Assembly (NCBI RefSeq): GCF_017377735.1
Contig: NZ_JAFVMH010000005.1
Coordinates: 124,001 to 188,000 of the forward strand
DNA: 64,000 nucleotides
Origin: Acetobacter garciniae
Lineage (GTDB): Bacteria; Pseudomonadota; Alphaproteobacteria; Acetobacterales; Acetobacteraceae
Direction of reading: 5' to 3'
The translations under genes were made by a program, and so were the position numbers. Positions within the stretch are counted from its first letter, which is position 1. Each line of letters opens with the position of its first letter. Below the pieces are notes generated by a model. That model worked only from the letters and a program-made list of their open reading frames with translations. It was not told where the DNA came from and did not search any database. Below, in pieces: positions 1-9,300 of the stretch.

Positions 1-45
1 CGCCCCCGACGCCGGGGCGGAGACGATAAGGCCGGGGGTGCTCAT
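1..45 (-). CDS. cobB: cobB 5' end (partial): cobyrinate a,c-diamide synthase
   Basis: Only the first 15 codons lie in the window; the gene continues off the left edge. They read [15 protein letters not shown], the typical opening of CobB/CbiA, where the next residues would complete the ATP-binding G-x-G-K-T loop. CobB amidates the a and c side chains of hydrogenobyrinate or cobyrinate with glutamine and ATP. The ATG at 43-45 overlaps the TGA of cobM in an ATGA junction, so it belongs to the same minus-strand operon and is probably translationally coupled. Identification rests on a short stretch plus context. Confidence 0.75.
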   Translation of the reverse strand, partial: MSTPGLIVSAPASGA

Positions 46-824
46 TTTACCTCGGGAAAGCGCGGGGTGGTGCCTAGGGGGCGGAAACGGCGGTCGTAAT
101 CCCCGGCATAAAGGCGGCTTTCTTCGAACGCCGTGGCCCCGATCGTGCGGCCGACCAGAATCAGCGCCGTACGTTCCATCTCGGTGGCCAGTGCGGTTTC
201 CAGCGTGGCCAGCGTTGCGCGCACGATGCGCTGGTCCGGCCAGCTTGCGCGCCACACCACCGCTACCGGGCAGTCAGCACCGTAATGGGGGGCCAGTTCG
301 GCCAGGACGTGATCCAGCACATGGATCGACAGATGAATGGCCAATGTCGCACCGGTTGCAGCGAAGGCGGCCAGGGTCTCGCCCGGCGGCATGGAGGTGG
401 CCCGGCCGGAAACACGTGTCAGCACGACTGACTGGGCAACGCCCGGCAGGGTCAGTTCGGTGCCCAGTGCGGCGGCCGCGGCGGCAAAGGACGGCACGCC
501 GGGTGTGATGTCATAGGGAATATCCAGCGCGCGCAGGCGGCGCAGTTGCTCCCCCATGGCGGACCACACCGACAGGTCGCCCGAATGCAGCCGCGCGACA
601 TCGTGCCCCGCCGCGTGGGCCGCTATAATTTCGGCCATGATCGCATCAAGTGACAGGGGAGCGGTGTTGATGATCCGTGCCCCCGGCGGGCAGTATTCCA
701 GCAACGCCGCGGGCACCAGAGATCCGGCATAGAGGCAGACCGGGCTTGCCGCAATCAGGTCGCGCCCCCGCAGGGTGATCAGATCGGGCGCACCCGGCCC
801 GGCACCGATGAAGTGAACGGTCAT
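42..824 (-). CDS. cobM: precorrin-4 C11-methyltransferase CobM
   Basis: This 260-residue protein is a one-domain tetrapyrrole (corrin/porphyrin) methylase that would transfer a methyl group from SAM to C11 of precorrin-4, giving precorrin-5, in the cytoplasm. The glycine-rich loop GAGPGAPDL lies at residues 7-15, [11 protein letters not shown] at 80-90 and TPGVPSF at 107-113, all family hallmarks. Its length is normal. It overlaps cobE upstream by 4 bp (821-824) and cobB downstream by 4 bp. CobM and CbiF are close homologues; the aerobic name fits the cobG and cobN genes nearby. Confidence 0.95.
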   Translation of the reverse strand: MTVHFIGAGPGAPDLITLRGRDLIAASPVCLYAGSLVPAALLEYCPPGARIINTAPLSLDAIMAEIIAAHAAGHDVARLHSGDLSVWSAMGEQLRRLRALDIPYDITPGVPSFAAAAAALGTELTLPGVAQSVVLTRVSGRATSMPPGETLAAFAATGATLAIHLSIHVLDHVLAELAPHYGADCPVAVVWRASWPDQRIVRATLATLETALATEMERTALILVGRTIGATAFEESRLYAGDYDRRFRPLGTTPRFPEVK

Positions 825-1201
825 CGTGTGTTTCCTTGTGTATTGCCTTGCGCAATCGCGGCAACGGCCATCCCGTCGGCGGACACCGCACGCGGGGCGA
901 GCAGATGCCCGCCCTCTCCAATCGCGGCCAGTGCCGCTGCTTCGGCAATGCTGCCGGTGCCGAAACCTGCCATGATGCGGGGCGATCGGGTCAGGGTGCG
1001 GAAACGCGCCAGCAATGCGGGCTCCAGCGCGTGGACGGGCAGGCCGAGTTCTTCAGCCAGGGCCAGGAATGCCGGGGCCGTGGCCTTGTGCGTGAGTGTC
1101 GCCAGCGCATCGAGCCCCACGACCCCGCCCGCTGCCACCAATGCGGCGCGCAGCGATGCGGTGGTGGCGGCCTGACGGAAGCCGAACCCCGCGACCTTCA
1201 T
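821..1201 (-). CDS. cobE: cobalamin biosynthesis protein CobE
   Basis: A small protein of 126 residues matching the CobE / CbiG C-terminal domain. The N-terminus is [13 protein letters not shown], followed by a Leu- and Ala-rich stretch and a glycine segment ([17 protein letters not shown]) typical of the family. CobE is needed in aerobic cobalamin synthesis, but its exact step is not settled; it has been proposed to help handle or bind a pathway intermediate. I chose the ATG at 1199-1201 because it overlaps the cobL stop as ATGA. A longer reading frame runs upstream into cobL but adds only unconserved residues. Confidence 0.85.
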   Translation of the reverse strand: MKVAGFGFRQAATTASLRAALVAAGGVVGLDALATLTHKATAPAFLALAEELGLPVHALEPALLARFRTLTRSPRIMAGFGTGSIAEAAALAAIGEGGHLLAPRAVSADGMAVAAIAQGNTQGNTR

Positions 1202-2400
1202 CGTGTCACGCTCCATTGCACGATCGGGCGTGCGGGGCACCATCCGCGCATGGACCCCAGCGGGGCAGCGCTCGCCAGTTCGATGCGCAGCAGATCACCC
1301 CCTTTTTGCCCGTGCCAGAGGCCCAGCAGGGCTTCGGTTTCCAGTGTGACGGCATTGGCGACAATCCGTGCACCGGGCCGCAGCACGGTCCATAAATGCT
1401 CCAGCATGGCCGCATTGGCGCCCCCGCCGATAAAAACGGCATCCGCGTCGGGCAGGTCGGCCAAAGCCGCCGGGGCCTCGCCCTCCATGACCCGCAGGCG
1501 GTGCTCCAGGCCCAGCGCAGTTGCGTTGGCATGGATAGTCGCCGCACGGTCGGCGCGGATCTCGATTGCAAAAGCCTCGCCGCCGGCCAGGCACCATTCC
1601 GCCGAAATCGATCCCGATCCGGCCCCGATATCCCATAAAATCTCGCCAGGGCGCGGGGCCAGGGCAGACAGGCTCAGCGCCCTGACGGGCCGCCTGGTTA
1701 TCTGCCCGTCATGGACGAAGGTGCTATCGGGCAGGCCCGATGCCCTGCTCAGCCCCGGCGGGCCGGACAGGGTGATGCCAACTGCAACGGGTGCGGCCAC
1801 ATCCGTGAAGGCGAAATCCGCCGCGATAACGCTGCGAATACGTTCACGCGGGCCGCCCAATGCCTCCATGACATGGAGGGTGGAGGCCCCGTAGCCCCGG
1901 CCCACCAGCCATTGCGCCAGGCTGCGGGGGGCATCGCCGTCTCGCAGCAGGCAGATCGCGCGGATATCGGGCCCCAACAGGGGCACCAGTCTTTCGAAGG
2001 GGGCTGCGTGCAACCCTAGGCAGGTGACCTGTTCAAGCCGCCAGCCCAGCCGGTTCGCTGCCCGCGAAAAAGTGGAGAGTGCAGGCTGGGCGATCCATTC
2101 GCCCGGTTCCAGCCGGGCCGCAAGGCTGCTCCCCGCCCCGAACCAGAACGGATCGCCCGATGCCAGCACCACCACCCGGCGCCCGCGTTCGGCCAGTACG
2201 GGTTCGAGCGAGAACGGCACCGGCCAGGGGCGGCCCTTTTCCCCCGCATGGACCAGTGCAAGATGGCGCGGGCCGCCGAAAATGACATCGGCCTGCGTCA
2301 GCGCGGCGTGGCCTGCGGCCGACAAACCTGCCATACCGTCCTCACCGATACCGATGATCGTAAGCCACGGATCAGGCCGGGAGTGGAGCAAGATGCGCAT
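1198..2400 (-). CDS. cobL: precorrin-6Y C5,15-methyltransferase (decarboxylating) CobL
   Basis: This 400-residue two-domain enzyme methylates C5 and C15 and removes the acetate carboxyl at C12 of precorrin-6Y, giving precorrin-8X. The N-terminal CbiE-like tetrapyrrole methylase domain opens with WLTIIGIGEDG. The C-terminal CbiT-like SAM methyltransferase domain carries the class I motif DIGAGSGS at about residues 257-264. The fusion is normal for the aerobic pathway. The start is uncertain. The ATG at 2398-2400 lies inside a palindrome shared with the cobK start, and AGAAGG touches it directly. The TTG at 2389-2391 has that same AGAAGG nine bases upstream and may be the true start. cobE follows by an ATGA overlap. 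Confidence 0.93.
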   Translation of the reverse strand: MRILLHSRPDPWLTIIGIGEDGMAGLSAAGHAALTQADVIFGGPRHLALVHAGEKGRPWPVPFSLEPVLAERGRRVVVLASGDPFWFGAGSSLAARLEPGEWIAQPALSTFSRAANRLGWRLEQVTCLGLHAAPFERLVPLLGPDIRAICLLRDGDAPRSLAQWLVGRGYGASTLHVMEALGGPRERIRSVIAADFAFTDVAAPVAVGITLSGPPGLSRASGLPDSTFVHDGQITRRPVRALSLSALAPRPGEILWDIGAGSGSISAEWCLAGGEAFAIEIRADRAATIHANATALGLEHRLRVMEGEAPAALADLPDADAVFIGGGANAAMLEHLWTVLRPGARIVANAVTLETEALLGLWHGQKGGDLLRIELASAAPLGSMRGWCPARPIVQWSVTR

Positions 2401-3154
2401 CCTTCTGCTGGGCGGCACGACCGAAGCCAGCCAGATGGCCCGTGTTCTGGCGGATGCCGGGATGGACGCCGTTTTTTCCTATGCGGGCCGCACCGGCTCT
2501 CCCGCGCCGCAGCCTTTGCCGGTCCGTATTGGCGGGTTCGGGGGGGCGGAGGGGCTTGCGGCCTATCTGCGCACGGCACGGATCACCCACGTGATCGACG
2601 CCACCCATCCCTTTGCCGCCCGCATGAGCCACAACGCGGTGCGGGCCTGCAAGGCCGTGGGCATTCCCCTGCTCGCGTTCGAGCGCGCACCTTGGCTGCC
2701 AGCAAGGGGTGATTGCTGGCATGCCGTGCCCGATATGGCGGGGGCGGTCGCAGCCCTGCCGGCAGCGCCCGCGCGGGTATTCCTTGCAATCGGGCGGCAA
2801 TCGGTCGCGGCTTTTGCTGCCTGCCCGCAGCATGACTACCTGCTGCGGCTGGTCGATCCACCCGGCACGGCCCTGCCGTTGCCCCGCGCAAATGTGGTTA
2901 TCGCGCGCGGCCCGTTCACGCGCGAAGGGGATCTCGCCCTCATGCGCGCACACGGCATTACCCATGTCGTGGCGAAGAATGCGGGTGGGGTGGGGGCCCG
3001 AGCCAAGCTGGATGCCGCACGCATGCTGGGGGTGCCGGTGATCATGATCGACCGGCCACCCATACCGCCACGCCCCGTTGCCCGGGACACGGGCGAGGTC
3101 ATGGCCTGGCTTGAAGGCAGTGTGCCGCGTCATAGGGCGTGCCTGGGCGTGTAG
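2393..3154 (+). CDS. cobK: precorrin-6A reductase CobK
   Basis: A 253-residue NADPH-dependent enzyme that reduces precorrin-6A to precorrin-6B. It begins MRILLLGGTTEASQ, the conserved nucleotide-binding start of CobK/CbiJ, and has VIDATHPFA at 67-75 and KNAGGVGARAKLDAA near the C-terminus, both family hallmarks. GGAGTGGAGCA just upstream of the ATG at 2393 provides the ribosome site. It is the only gene of this stretch on the plus strand. It starts on the opposite strand of the cobL start and ends 25 bp inside the 3' end of cobJ, so it needs its own promoter, which must lie within the cobL coding sequence. Confidence 0.94.
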   Translation: MRILLLGGTTEASQMARVLADAGMDAVFSYAGRTGSPAPQPLPVRIGGFGGAEGLAAYLRTARITHVIDATHPFAARMSHNAVRACKAVGIPLLAFERAPWLPARGDCWHAVPDMAGAVAALPAAPARVFLAIGRQSVAAFAACPQHDYLLRLVDPPGTALPLPRANVVIARGPFTREGDLALMRAHGITHVVAKNAGGVGARAKLDAARMLGVPVIMIDRPPIPPRPVARDTGEVMAWLEGSVPRHRACLGV

Positions 3155-3864
3155 ACATATGGCCCGACCCGCCGTGTCGCGGCATTGCCGAGCAGGACCA
3201 CGGTTCGCATGTCGGCCATGTCTGCCCGTGCTTCGGCCAGTGTCGTTACGACCAGTCTTTCATCGGGCGTTGTCACGGCATGGGCGAAGATAATCAGCCG
3301 CTCCGCCCCGCATTCCGCGCGCAGGATATCCAGCGCGCGGGCCAGTTGGTGCGGGCGGCTGGCCGAGCGGGGGTTGTAGAACGCCATGGCGAAATCCGCC
3401 CGGGCGGCAAGGCGCAGCCTTCGTTCGATTACCTCCCACGGCTTCAGGTTATCCGACAGGTTGATGATGCAGAAATCATGGCCCAGCGGTGCGCCCGCCC
3501 GGGCTGCTGCTGCCAGCATGGCGGTAATACCCGGCAGGATACGAATATCGACATGGGCAAGATGGGGGGCCTGTTCCGCTGCCTCGAACACGGCCGAGGC
3601 CATGGCGAACACCCCCGGATCGCCCGATGAGACGACAACAACCCGGCACCCCGCCGCCGCCAGTTCCAGCGCATGGGTGGCGCGCGCCAGTTCCACGCGA
3701 TTATCCGTGGCATGCAGCCTCAGTCCCGCCCGCCCGGGAATGCGCGCGACATAGGGAGTGTAGCCGATCACGTCGGTCGCGTCGGCAAGGGCTGCCGTGA
3801 CTTCGGGCGTGATCAGCGCTGCATCGCCCGGGCCCAGACCGGCGACGACCAGTGTGCCGGTCAT
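3130..3864 (-). CDS. cobJ: precorrin-3B C17-methyltransferase CobJ
   Basis: This 244-residue tetrapyrrole methylase transfers a methyl from SAM to C17 of precorrin-3B with ring contraction, giving precorrin-4. Visible hallmarks are GLGPGDAALIT at residues 9-19, SSGDPGVFAMA around 79-89 and a PGITA segment. It overlaps the cobI stop by 4 bp (3861-3864). Its 3' end overlaps convergent cobK by 25 bp. The minus-strand transcript must run through antisense cobK (2393-3154) if cobL is to be read from the same promoter. Confidence 0.95.
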   Translation of the reverse strand: MTGTLVVAGLGPGDAALITPEVTAALADATDVIGYTPYVARIPGRAGLRLHATDNRVELARATHALELAAAGCRVVVVSSGDPGVFAMASAVFEAAEQAPHLAHVDIRILPGITAMLAAAARAGAPLGHDFCIINLSDNLKPWEVIERRLRLAARADFAMAFYNPRSASRPHQLARALDILRAECGAERLIIFAHAVTTPDERLVVTTLAEARADMADMRTVVLLGNAATRRVGPYVYTPRHAL

Positions 3865-4607
3865 GCTTCCTCTCCCCCGCAGGCTTCGGGGCGGCGGCCC
3901 TGCCCATGCACCAGAACGATCGCGAAATAGGGGCAGTCTTCGTCCCCCGCTTCGGCAAGGCGAATGACCCGCTGGCCGGGCATGGTGCCGCGTTCCACCA
4001 GCCAGGCATCCTCCAGCCGGCCGGCGCTGCCCAGGGCGCGGCGCACCTTGGGCAGGTTCCTGCCCGTCTTCATGACCACCAGCGCATCGGCCGCACGCAT
4101 ATGCCGCGCCAGTTCGGCCTCCTGCATCGTGCCGGTCAGGATGGTGAGCACATCGTCACCCCAGGTAATGGGAATGCCCGTAGCGTTCCAGCAGCCGGTC
4201 ATGCCGGTAATGCCGGGCACGATGTCCATCTCCACCCGGCCCTGAAGGCGCGCATGCAGATGCATGAAGGAGCCGTAGAAGAACGGATCGCCCTCGCACA
4301 GCACCACCACGTCATGCGTTCGGGCCAGATCGACCAGGCGGTTCGCCCAGTCATCGTAAAACCGGGCCAGCATGTCCCGGTAGGCGGGGCTGTTGACCGG
4401 CAGTTCGGTGGTGACGGGATATTCCATCGGATATTCGGTGGCGTCGGGGGCCAGCATTCCCGCCACGATCCGCCGTGCCTGCCCGCCACGCCCGGCCTTG
4501 CGGAAATAGGCCACATGGCGGGCCGTGCGGATCAGCCGGTCGGCGCGCACGCTGATCAGTTCGGGATCGCCGGGGCCCAGCCCGGTGCAGATGATCTTGC
4601 CGGGCAT
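3861..4607 (-). CDS. cobI: precorrin-2 C20-methyltransferase CobI
   Basis: A 248-residue tetrapyrrole methylase that methylates C20 of precorrin-2 to give precorrin-3A, the step committing uroporphyrinogen-derived material to corrin synthesis. The SAM-site loop GLGPGDPELIS is at residues 9-19, with CEGDPFFYGS and PGITGMTGCWNATGIP further on, all typical of CobI/CbiL. The start codon shares one base with the cobH stop (TAATG) and the stop overlaps the cobJ start, so it sits in a chain of coupled genes. Confidence 0.95.
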   Translation of the reverse strand: MPGKIICTGLGPGDPELISVRADRLIRTARHVAYFRKAGRGGQARRIVAGMLAPDATEYPMEYPVTTELPVNSPAYRDMLARFYDDWANRLVDLARTHDVVVLCEGDPFFYGSFMHLHARLQGRVEMDIVPGITGMTGCWNATGIPITWGDDVLTILTGTMQEAELARHMRAADALVVMKTGRNLPKVRRALGSAGRLEDAWLVERGTMPGQRVIRLAEAGDEDCPYFAIVLVHGQGRRPEACGGEEA

Positions 4608-5236
4608 TATTCGCTCCGGCTGGCCAGCGCATTGATCGCGGCGACCGTCATTGCCGAGCCCCCCAGCCGCCCCAGAACGCTCAGTGCGGGGGCGGGCAGG
4701 GACTGCATCAGCGCGGCCTTTGATTCGGCGGCTCCCACAAAGCCGACCGGGCAGCCGATGATTGCGGCGGGTTTCGGGCAGGTGGCGTCTTCAAGCATGG
4801 TGAGCAGGTGGAACAGGGCGGTGGGCGCGTTGCCGATGGCCACCACGGCACCACGCAGATAGGGCCGCCACAGTTCAAGGGCCGCAGCCGAACGGGTGGT
4901 ACCGCGCTCGCGCGCCAGATCGGTCACGCAGGGGTCGTTCAGCGTGCAGATCACGTCATTGTCGGCGGGCAGGCGCGCGCGGGTAATGCCTTCGCTGACC
5001 ATGCGCGCATCGCACAGGATCGGGGCCCCGCCCTCCAATGCCGCGCGGGCCGTGACCGCCATGCCGGGTGAAAAGGCGATATGCCGTTCAAGACCCACCA
5101 TCCCCGCCGCATGGATCATCCTGACCGCCACGATCTCCTCCTCCGGGGTGAAACGGGCCAGTTCGGCTTCCGCCCGGATAATGGCGAAGGACTGGCGGTA
5201 TATGGCCGCACCATCGGTTTCATACAGATAAGGCAT
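4607..5236 (-). CDS. cobH: precorrin-8X methylmutase CobH
   Basis: This 209-residue protein is precorrin-8X methylmutase (CobH/CbiC), which shifts the methyl group from C11 to C12 to form hydrogenobyrinate. The conserved RMIHAAGMVGLE segment at residues 39-50 carries His42, matching the catalytic histidine known in the family. The glycine-rich IIGCPVGFVGAAESK near the C-terminus is also conserved. Length is normal. It overlaps the 3' end of cobG by 17 bp. Confidence 0.95.
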   Translation of the reverse strand: MPYLYETDGAAIYRQSFAIIRAEAELARFTPEEEIVAVRMIHAAGMVGLERHIAFSPGMAVTARAALEGGAPILCDARMVSEGITRARLPADNDVICTLNDPCVTDLARERGTTRSAAALELWRPYLRGAVVAIGNAPTALFHLLTMLEDATCPKPAAIIGCPVGFVGAAESKAALMQSLPAPALSVLGRLGGSAMTVAAINALASRSE

Positions 5237-6389
5237 CAGGATTTTCCATCAGCATCGTGGGGGAAGCCAGTATTCGTTCGACCGGAAGGAGAGGGGCGAT
5301 GGGCGCGGCCTTGGCGTTGCCATTCCGGACAAGGCCAAAGCCATGGGCTTGCGCGACCAGGCTCAGCCACGCCCGCTGCGGCTGTGCGCAGCCTTTCGCG
5401 CAGCCTGACACATGCAGCACCCTGCCTTTGGGAACATGCGGGGCCAGGGCCCGTGCGAGCGGGCGCGTGGGTTGGTGGGCCTGGGCGCAGTCGGGCAGGC
5501 CGGGGCAGGCGACAACCCGCAGCAGCGGATCCTCCGCATGCGTGATGATATCGTCCAGATCCGGTGCGCCAGCCTGCCCTTCAAGCAGCAGCATGCGCCA
5601 TGGCGTGACGCGCAGGGGGGCGATGTTCGCCAGCGCGAACAGCGTACGTGCCCGCATCTGCCCGAAAGGGAGGCCGATCATGAACCCTGCGGCCGATGGG
5701 CCGGGAACCGGGCCCGGCTGCGTGCAGCGTGGTGCGGCATCAACGCCGGTAAAGATGGCGGGCAGCGCCGCCCCCGCTTGCAGACAGGCCTGCATGCGCC
5801 CATGCCCCCCGCTGGCTGCGAACCAGCGCGCAAGCTCAAGTGCTACGGGGATTGCGGTTTCCGGCGTGACCCGCGCGCCACTGCTCGTCCCATCGGCCCG
5901 GCAGAGCAGGGCCCCGGAGGGATCGCGTTCAAGTCGGATATCGGCGGAAACATCGCGCAGCACGGGGCGTGTGCCCGTATCGACCGCAAAGCCGAATTTG
6001 GCGGGCAGGTCGGGCGTGGGCCCGTCCAGCAGGGCGTTCTCCAGGCGTGCGGTCAATTCCACCGTGCCGTCGCCGCCCTGCCAGAAAGGGGTTGTAACGA
6101 TATTGCGCAGCCCTTCAGCTTCCGGCGTCGGGTCGATAAGGCCCAGTGCCGCAAGGCCGGTAACAAGGGGGGCGTGGGTCGCAGGCGTGACGCCGCGAAG
6201 CTGGATATTGCCCCGTGTGGACAACTCGATCATCCCGTTGCCATGCCAGTCGGCCAGACGGGTGATGCCTGCGGCCTGCTCGCGGCTCAGCCGTCCGCCG
6301 CGTGGGCGGATACGCACCAGCAGCCCGTCGCCCGATGGCATGGGCCGCCACGCACCCGGGCACCAGCCCTTGACCAGCGGCGCGGTCAT
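5220..6389 (-). CDS. cobG: precorrin-3B synthase CobG (oxygen-dependent)
   Basis: This 389-residue enzyme belongs to the nitrite/sulfite reductase fold and uses an iron-sulfur centre and O2 to convert precorrin-3A to precorrin-3B, the step that defines the aerobic route. The sequence shows the ferredoxin-like half-domains and the C-terminal cluster ligands: Cys-x5-Cys in ACPGLPDC and Cys-x3-Cys in VSGCAKGCAQP. The start at 6387-6389 (MTAPLVKGWCPGAWRPM) overlaps the cobN stop as ATGA; an upstream in-frame Met would add 16 unconserved residues. Confidence 0.92.
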   Translation of the reverse strand: MTAPLVKGWCPGAWRPMPSGDGLLVRIRPRGGRLSREQAAGITRLADWHGNGMIELSTRGNIQLRGVTPATHAPLVTGLAALGLIDPTPEAEGLRNIVTTPFWQGGDGTVELTARLENALLDGPTPDLPAKFGFAVDTGTRPVLRDVSADIRLERDPSGALLCRADGTSSGARVTPETAIPVALELARWFAASGGHGRMQACLQAGAALPAIFTGVDAAPRCTQPGPVPGPSAAGFMIGLPFGQMRARTLFALANIAPLRVTPWRMLLLEGQAGAPDLDDIITHAEDPLLRVVACPGLPDCAQAHQPTRPLARALAPHVPKGRVLHVSGCAKGCAQPQRAWLSLVAQAHGFGLVRNGNAKAAPIAPLLPVERILASPTMLMENPDALSV

Positions 6390-9300
6390 GGTGCGTCCCG
6401 CAGGCTGGCGGCGATGGCGTTGCGGCGGGTGGTCCACAGCTTTGCGGCATCGAGTGCGCGGAAACGATTGTGCAGGGCAGCCAGGGCGGCGGGGTTCTCG
6501 CGCGCCATGAAGGCCACCACGTCGTCACGGCCCAGCGTGGCGTCGTAATAGATGTCGAACAGATGGGCCGGTATATCGCGCGTCAGATGCGCGAATGCGG
6601 CAAGGTTGTCGAGTGTCGCGGTAATTTCCGCAGCACCGCGAAAGCCATGGCGCATCATGCCGCGCGCCCAGTCCGGGTTGCCCGCACGGGCGCGAACCAC
6701 ACGGGCAATTTCTTCGCGCAGGCTGCGCGCATGCGGGGCTTCGGGCCGGGTGGCGTCTATGTGATAAAGGGCGGGGGCCGGTGCGCCGATATGGGCAATG
6801 GCGGCGGCGGGCCCGGCCTCGTGCGCTGCATAATCGGGTGAGAGCAGCAGGTCGGTTTCGGGTAAGTCCTGCACATGCGCGATACTGTCGGCGGTGCGAA
6901 GCCGGGCTTCCAGCGCGCCCCGGTCGCGCCTGATGTCACCTTCCGCTCCGATCGTCCATTCCGAAGCACTGAGCCAGGCCTGCCCTGCCGTATCCCGCCC
7001 CTGCTGGCTGTAATCTTCCAGCGCCGCCCCCATGCCAATGCCGTAATGGCCGGGCTGGGGGCCGAAAACCCGTGGTCCACGCATATGATAGGGGTTTTCT
7101 TCCGCCGGTTCATGCCGATCGGCCAGGGCTGCGGCGGCGGCTTCGAACATCTGCGCCAGGGTGGGAAAAACATCGCGGAACAGGCCCGATACCCGCAACG
7201 TCACATCTATGCGCGGGCGGCCCAGCAAGGCGGGGGGCAGGATTTCGAAACCGCAGACGCGTTCGGATTCCCCATCCCATTGCGGGGCAACCCCTGCCAG
7301 ATGCAGGGCCATGGCGAATTCCTCACCCGCCGTGCGCATGGTGGCCGATCCCCACAGATCGATGATCAGGCCGCGCGGCCACTCGCCGTGGTCCTGCAAA
7401 TGACGGCGCAGCAGTTCCTCGGCCAGGCGTACGCCCTGCCCGTGGGCAACCCGGCTCGGCACGGCGCGGGGATCGACCGCGTAGAGATTGCGCCCCGTCG
7501 GCAGCACGTCGGCCCGGCCACGCAGGGGCGAACCCGCGGGCCCGGGCGGGACATGCCGGCCGGATAGTGCTGTCAACAGGCCTTCACGCTCGCCCGCACC
7601 CTGGCCGTATATATGCAGCCCGTCACCGAACTGGCTTTCCTTGATATCGCAGACAAAGCGGTCGATCCGCACAATGGCCTCGGCCGCACTTGTGTCCTGC
7701 CCAATGCCCAGATCCTGCTCGACCCCGGCGGCCCGGGCCTCGGCACGGATTGCGCCGATCAGGCGGGTGCGGCGGCCGGGGTCAAGGCCCTCGGCAGTGG
7801 AGTATTCATCCAGCAGTTGCTCCAGCCGCAGCATTTCCCTGGGTACCGCGCTGCGGCGTTGCGGCGGGGGCAGATGCCCCAGCGTGACCGCGCCAATCCG
7901 GCGCTTGGCCTGCGCGGCCTCCCCCGGATCGTTCACGATGAATGGATATATAACGGGCGTGCCGCCCAACAGCGCATCGGGCCAGCAGGTGGCGGACAGG
8001 GCAACCGCCTTGCCGGGCAGCCATTCCAGCGTGCCATGTGCGCCGACATGCACCAGCCCGTGAAACTGCTGCGTCCTGAGCCACAGATAAAAGGCGACAT
8101 AGCCGTGGCGCGGCGTGCCGGACAGGTCATGGTAATCGGCCTCGCGCTGGTCTGGCGTGCCGCGTTCGGGCTGCAAGGCGACCAGAACCGCCCCGCACCG
8201 GATTGCGGGAAAATGGAATGCACCATCGCGCACGGTCGGATCGCTCGCCGGATCGCCCCATGCGTCGTGCAACGCTTTGCGCAATTCGGGCGCCAGGCTG
8301 GCAAGGGCAGCGCGATAGGACGCCAGCGGCCAGCTTTGCCGACTGTTCAGCAATGCCTCGGCCAAAGGCCGGTCGGGGGGCGGGACAGCATAGCCCGCCC
8401 GGCCCAGATCGGTCAGGATCGCATCGGTCGAGGCCAGCCCGTCCAGCCCTACGGCATGGGCCATCTGGTCGGGGCGGCCGGGATAGGTCGAGAGGATAAC
8501 CGCCAGTTTGCGTTGCGGCGCTGGTGTGGCGTCCAGGCGGTGCCATGCGGCCACCCGGTCCGCCACGGCCGTAATGCGCCCCCCGTCCGCCCGGTGCATC
8601 AGCCGCGAAAACTGCAATGCCGGGTCACGCTCCTCCGCCGATTTGAAGCTGACCACACCCGCGAAGACGCGCCCGTCCACCTCAGGCAGGACGACATGCA
8701 TGGCCAGGTCAGCGGGGGAGAGACCCCGTTCTGATTCCGCCCAGTCATTTCGCCGCGCCGTGGACAGGGCGACCTGAAATACCGGGCAGGCGGTCGCGTC
8801 GAGCGGGGAAGTGCCGTCTTCCCCCCTGGCGGAGAACGCGGTGGCGTTGATCACGACGGACGCATCGGCCTCGCGCAGGGCCGTGCGAACCCAGCGCGCC
8901 GCATCCGGGGCCTTGAGCGATGGCGCGAACAGCCCTGCGGCGCGAAAGCCGCGTTCACGCATGGCGCGGATCAGCGCATCGATCGGATCGGTATCCGCCG
9001 CTGTCAGATAGGCGCGGTAGAAGGTGATCACGGCCAGCGGCGCATCGCCCTGCGGTGCGGCACCGATCGGGCCTGTATCCGGGTCGTACCAGCCCTGTTC
9101 GGGAATGGTTTTCAACCCGATGACGGGGGTCGCATTCAGCCCGGACGCCAGGGCCAGTTGCGCCAGCGCGGCCCGTGCCGCCACCGCGCCACCGCCGTCG
9201 CACAGGGCGGCAAGCCGTTGCAGCGTTGATTCCGGCACGGTGGACAGGGCGGCAAGCTTTGGGTCTTCTCGCCCGTCGGCCGGCAGCACGGCAAGTGCGA

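Noticed and set aside
1295-1894. Frames inside cobL on both strands
   Set aside because: CobL has both domains intact in its own frame; the others lack motifs.
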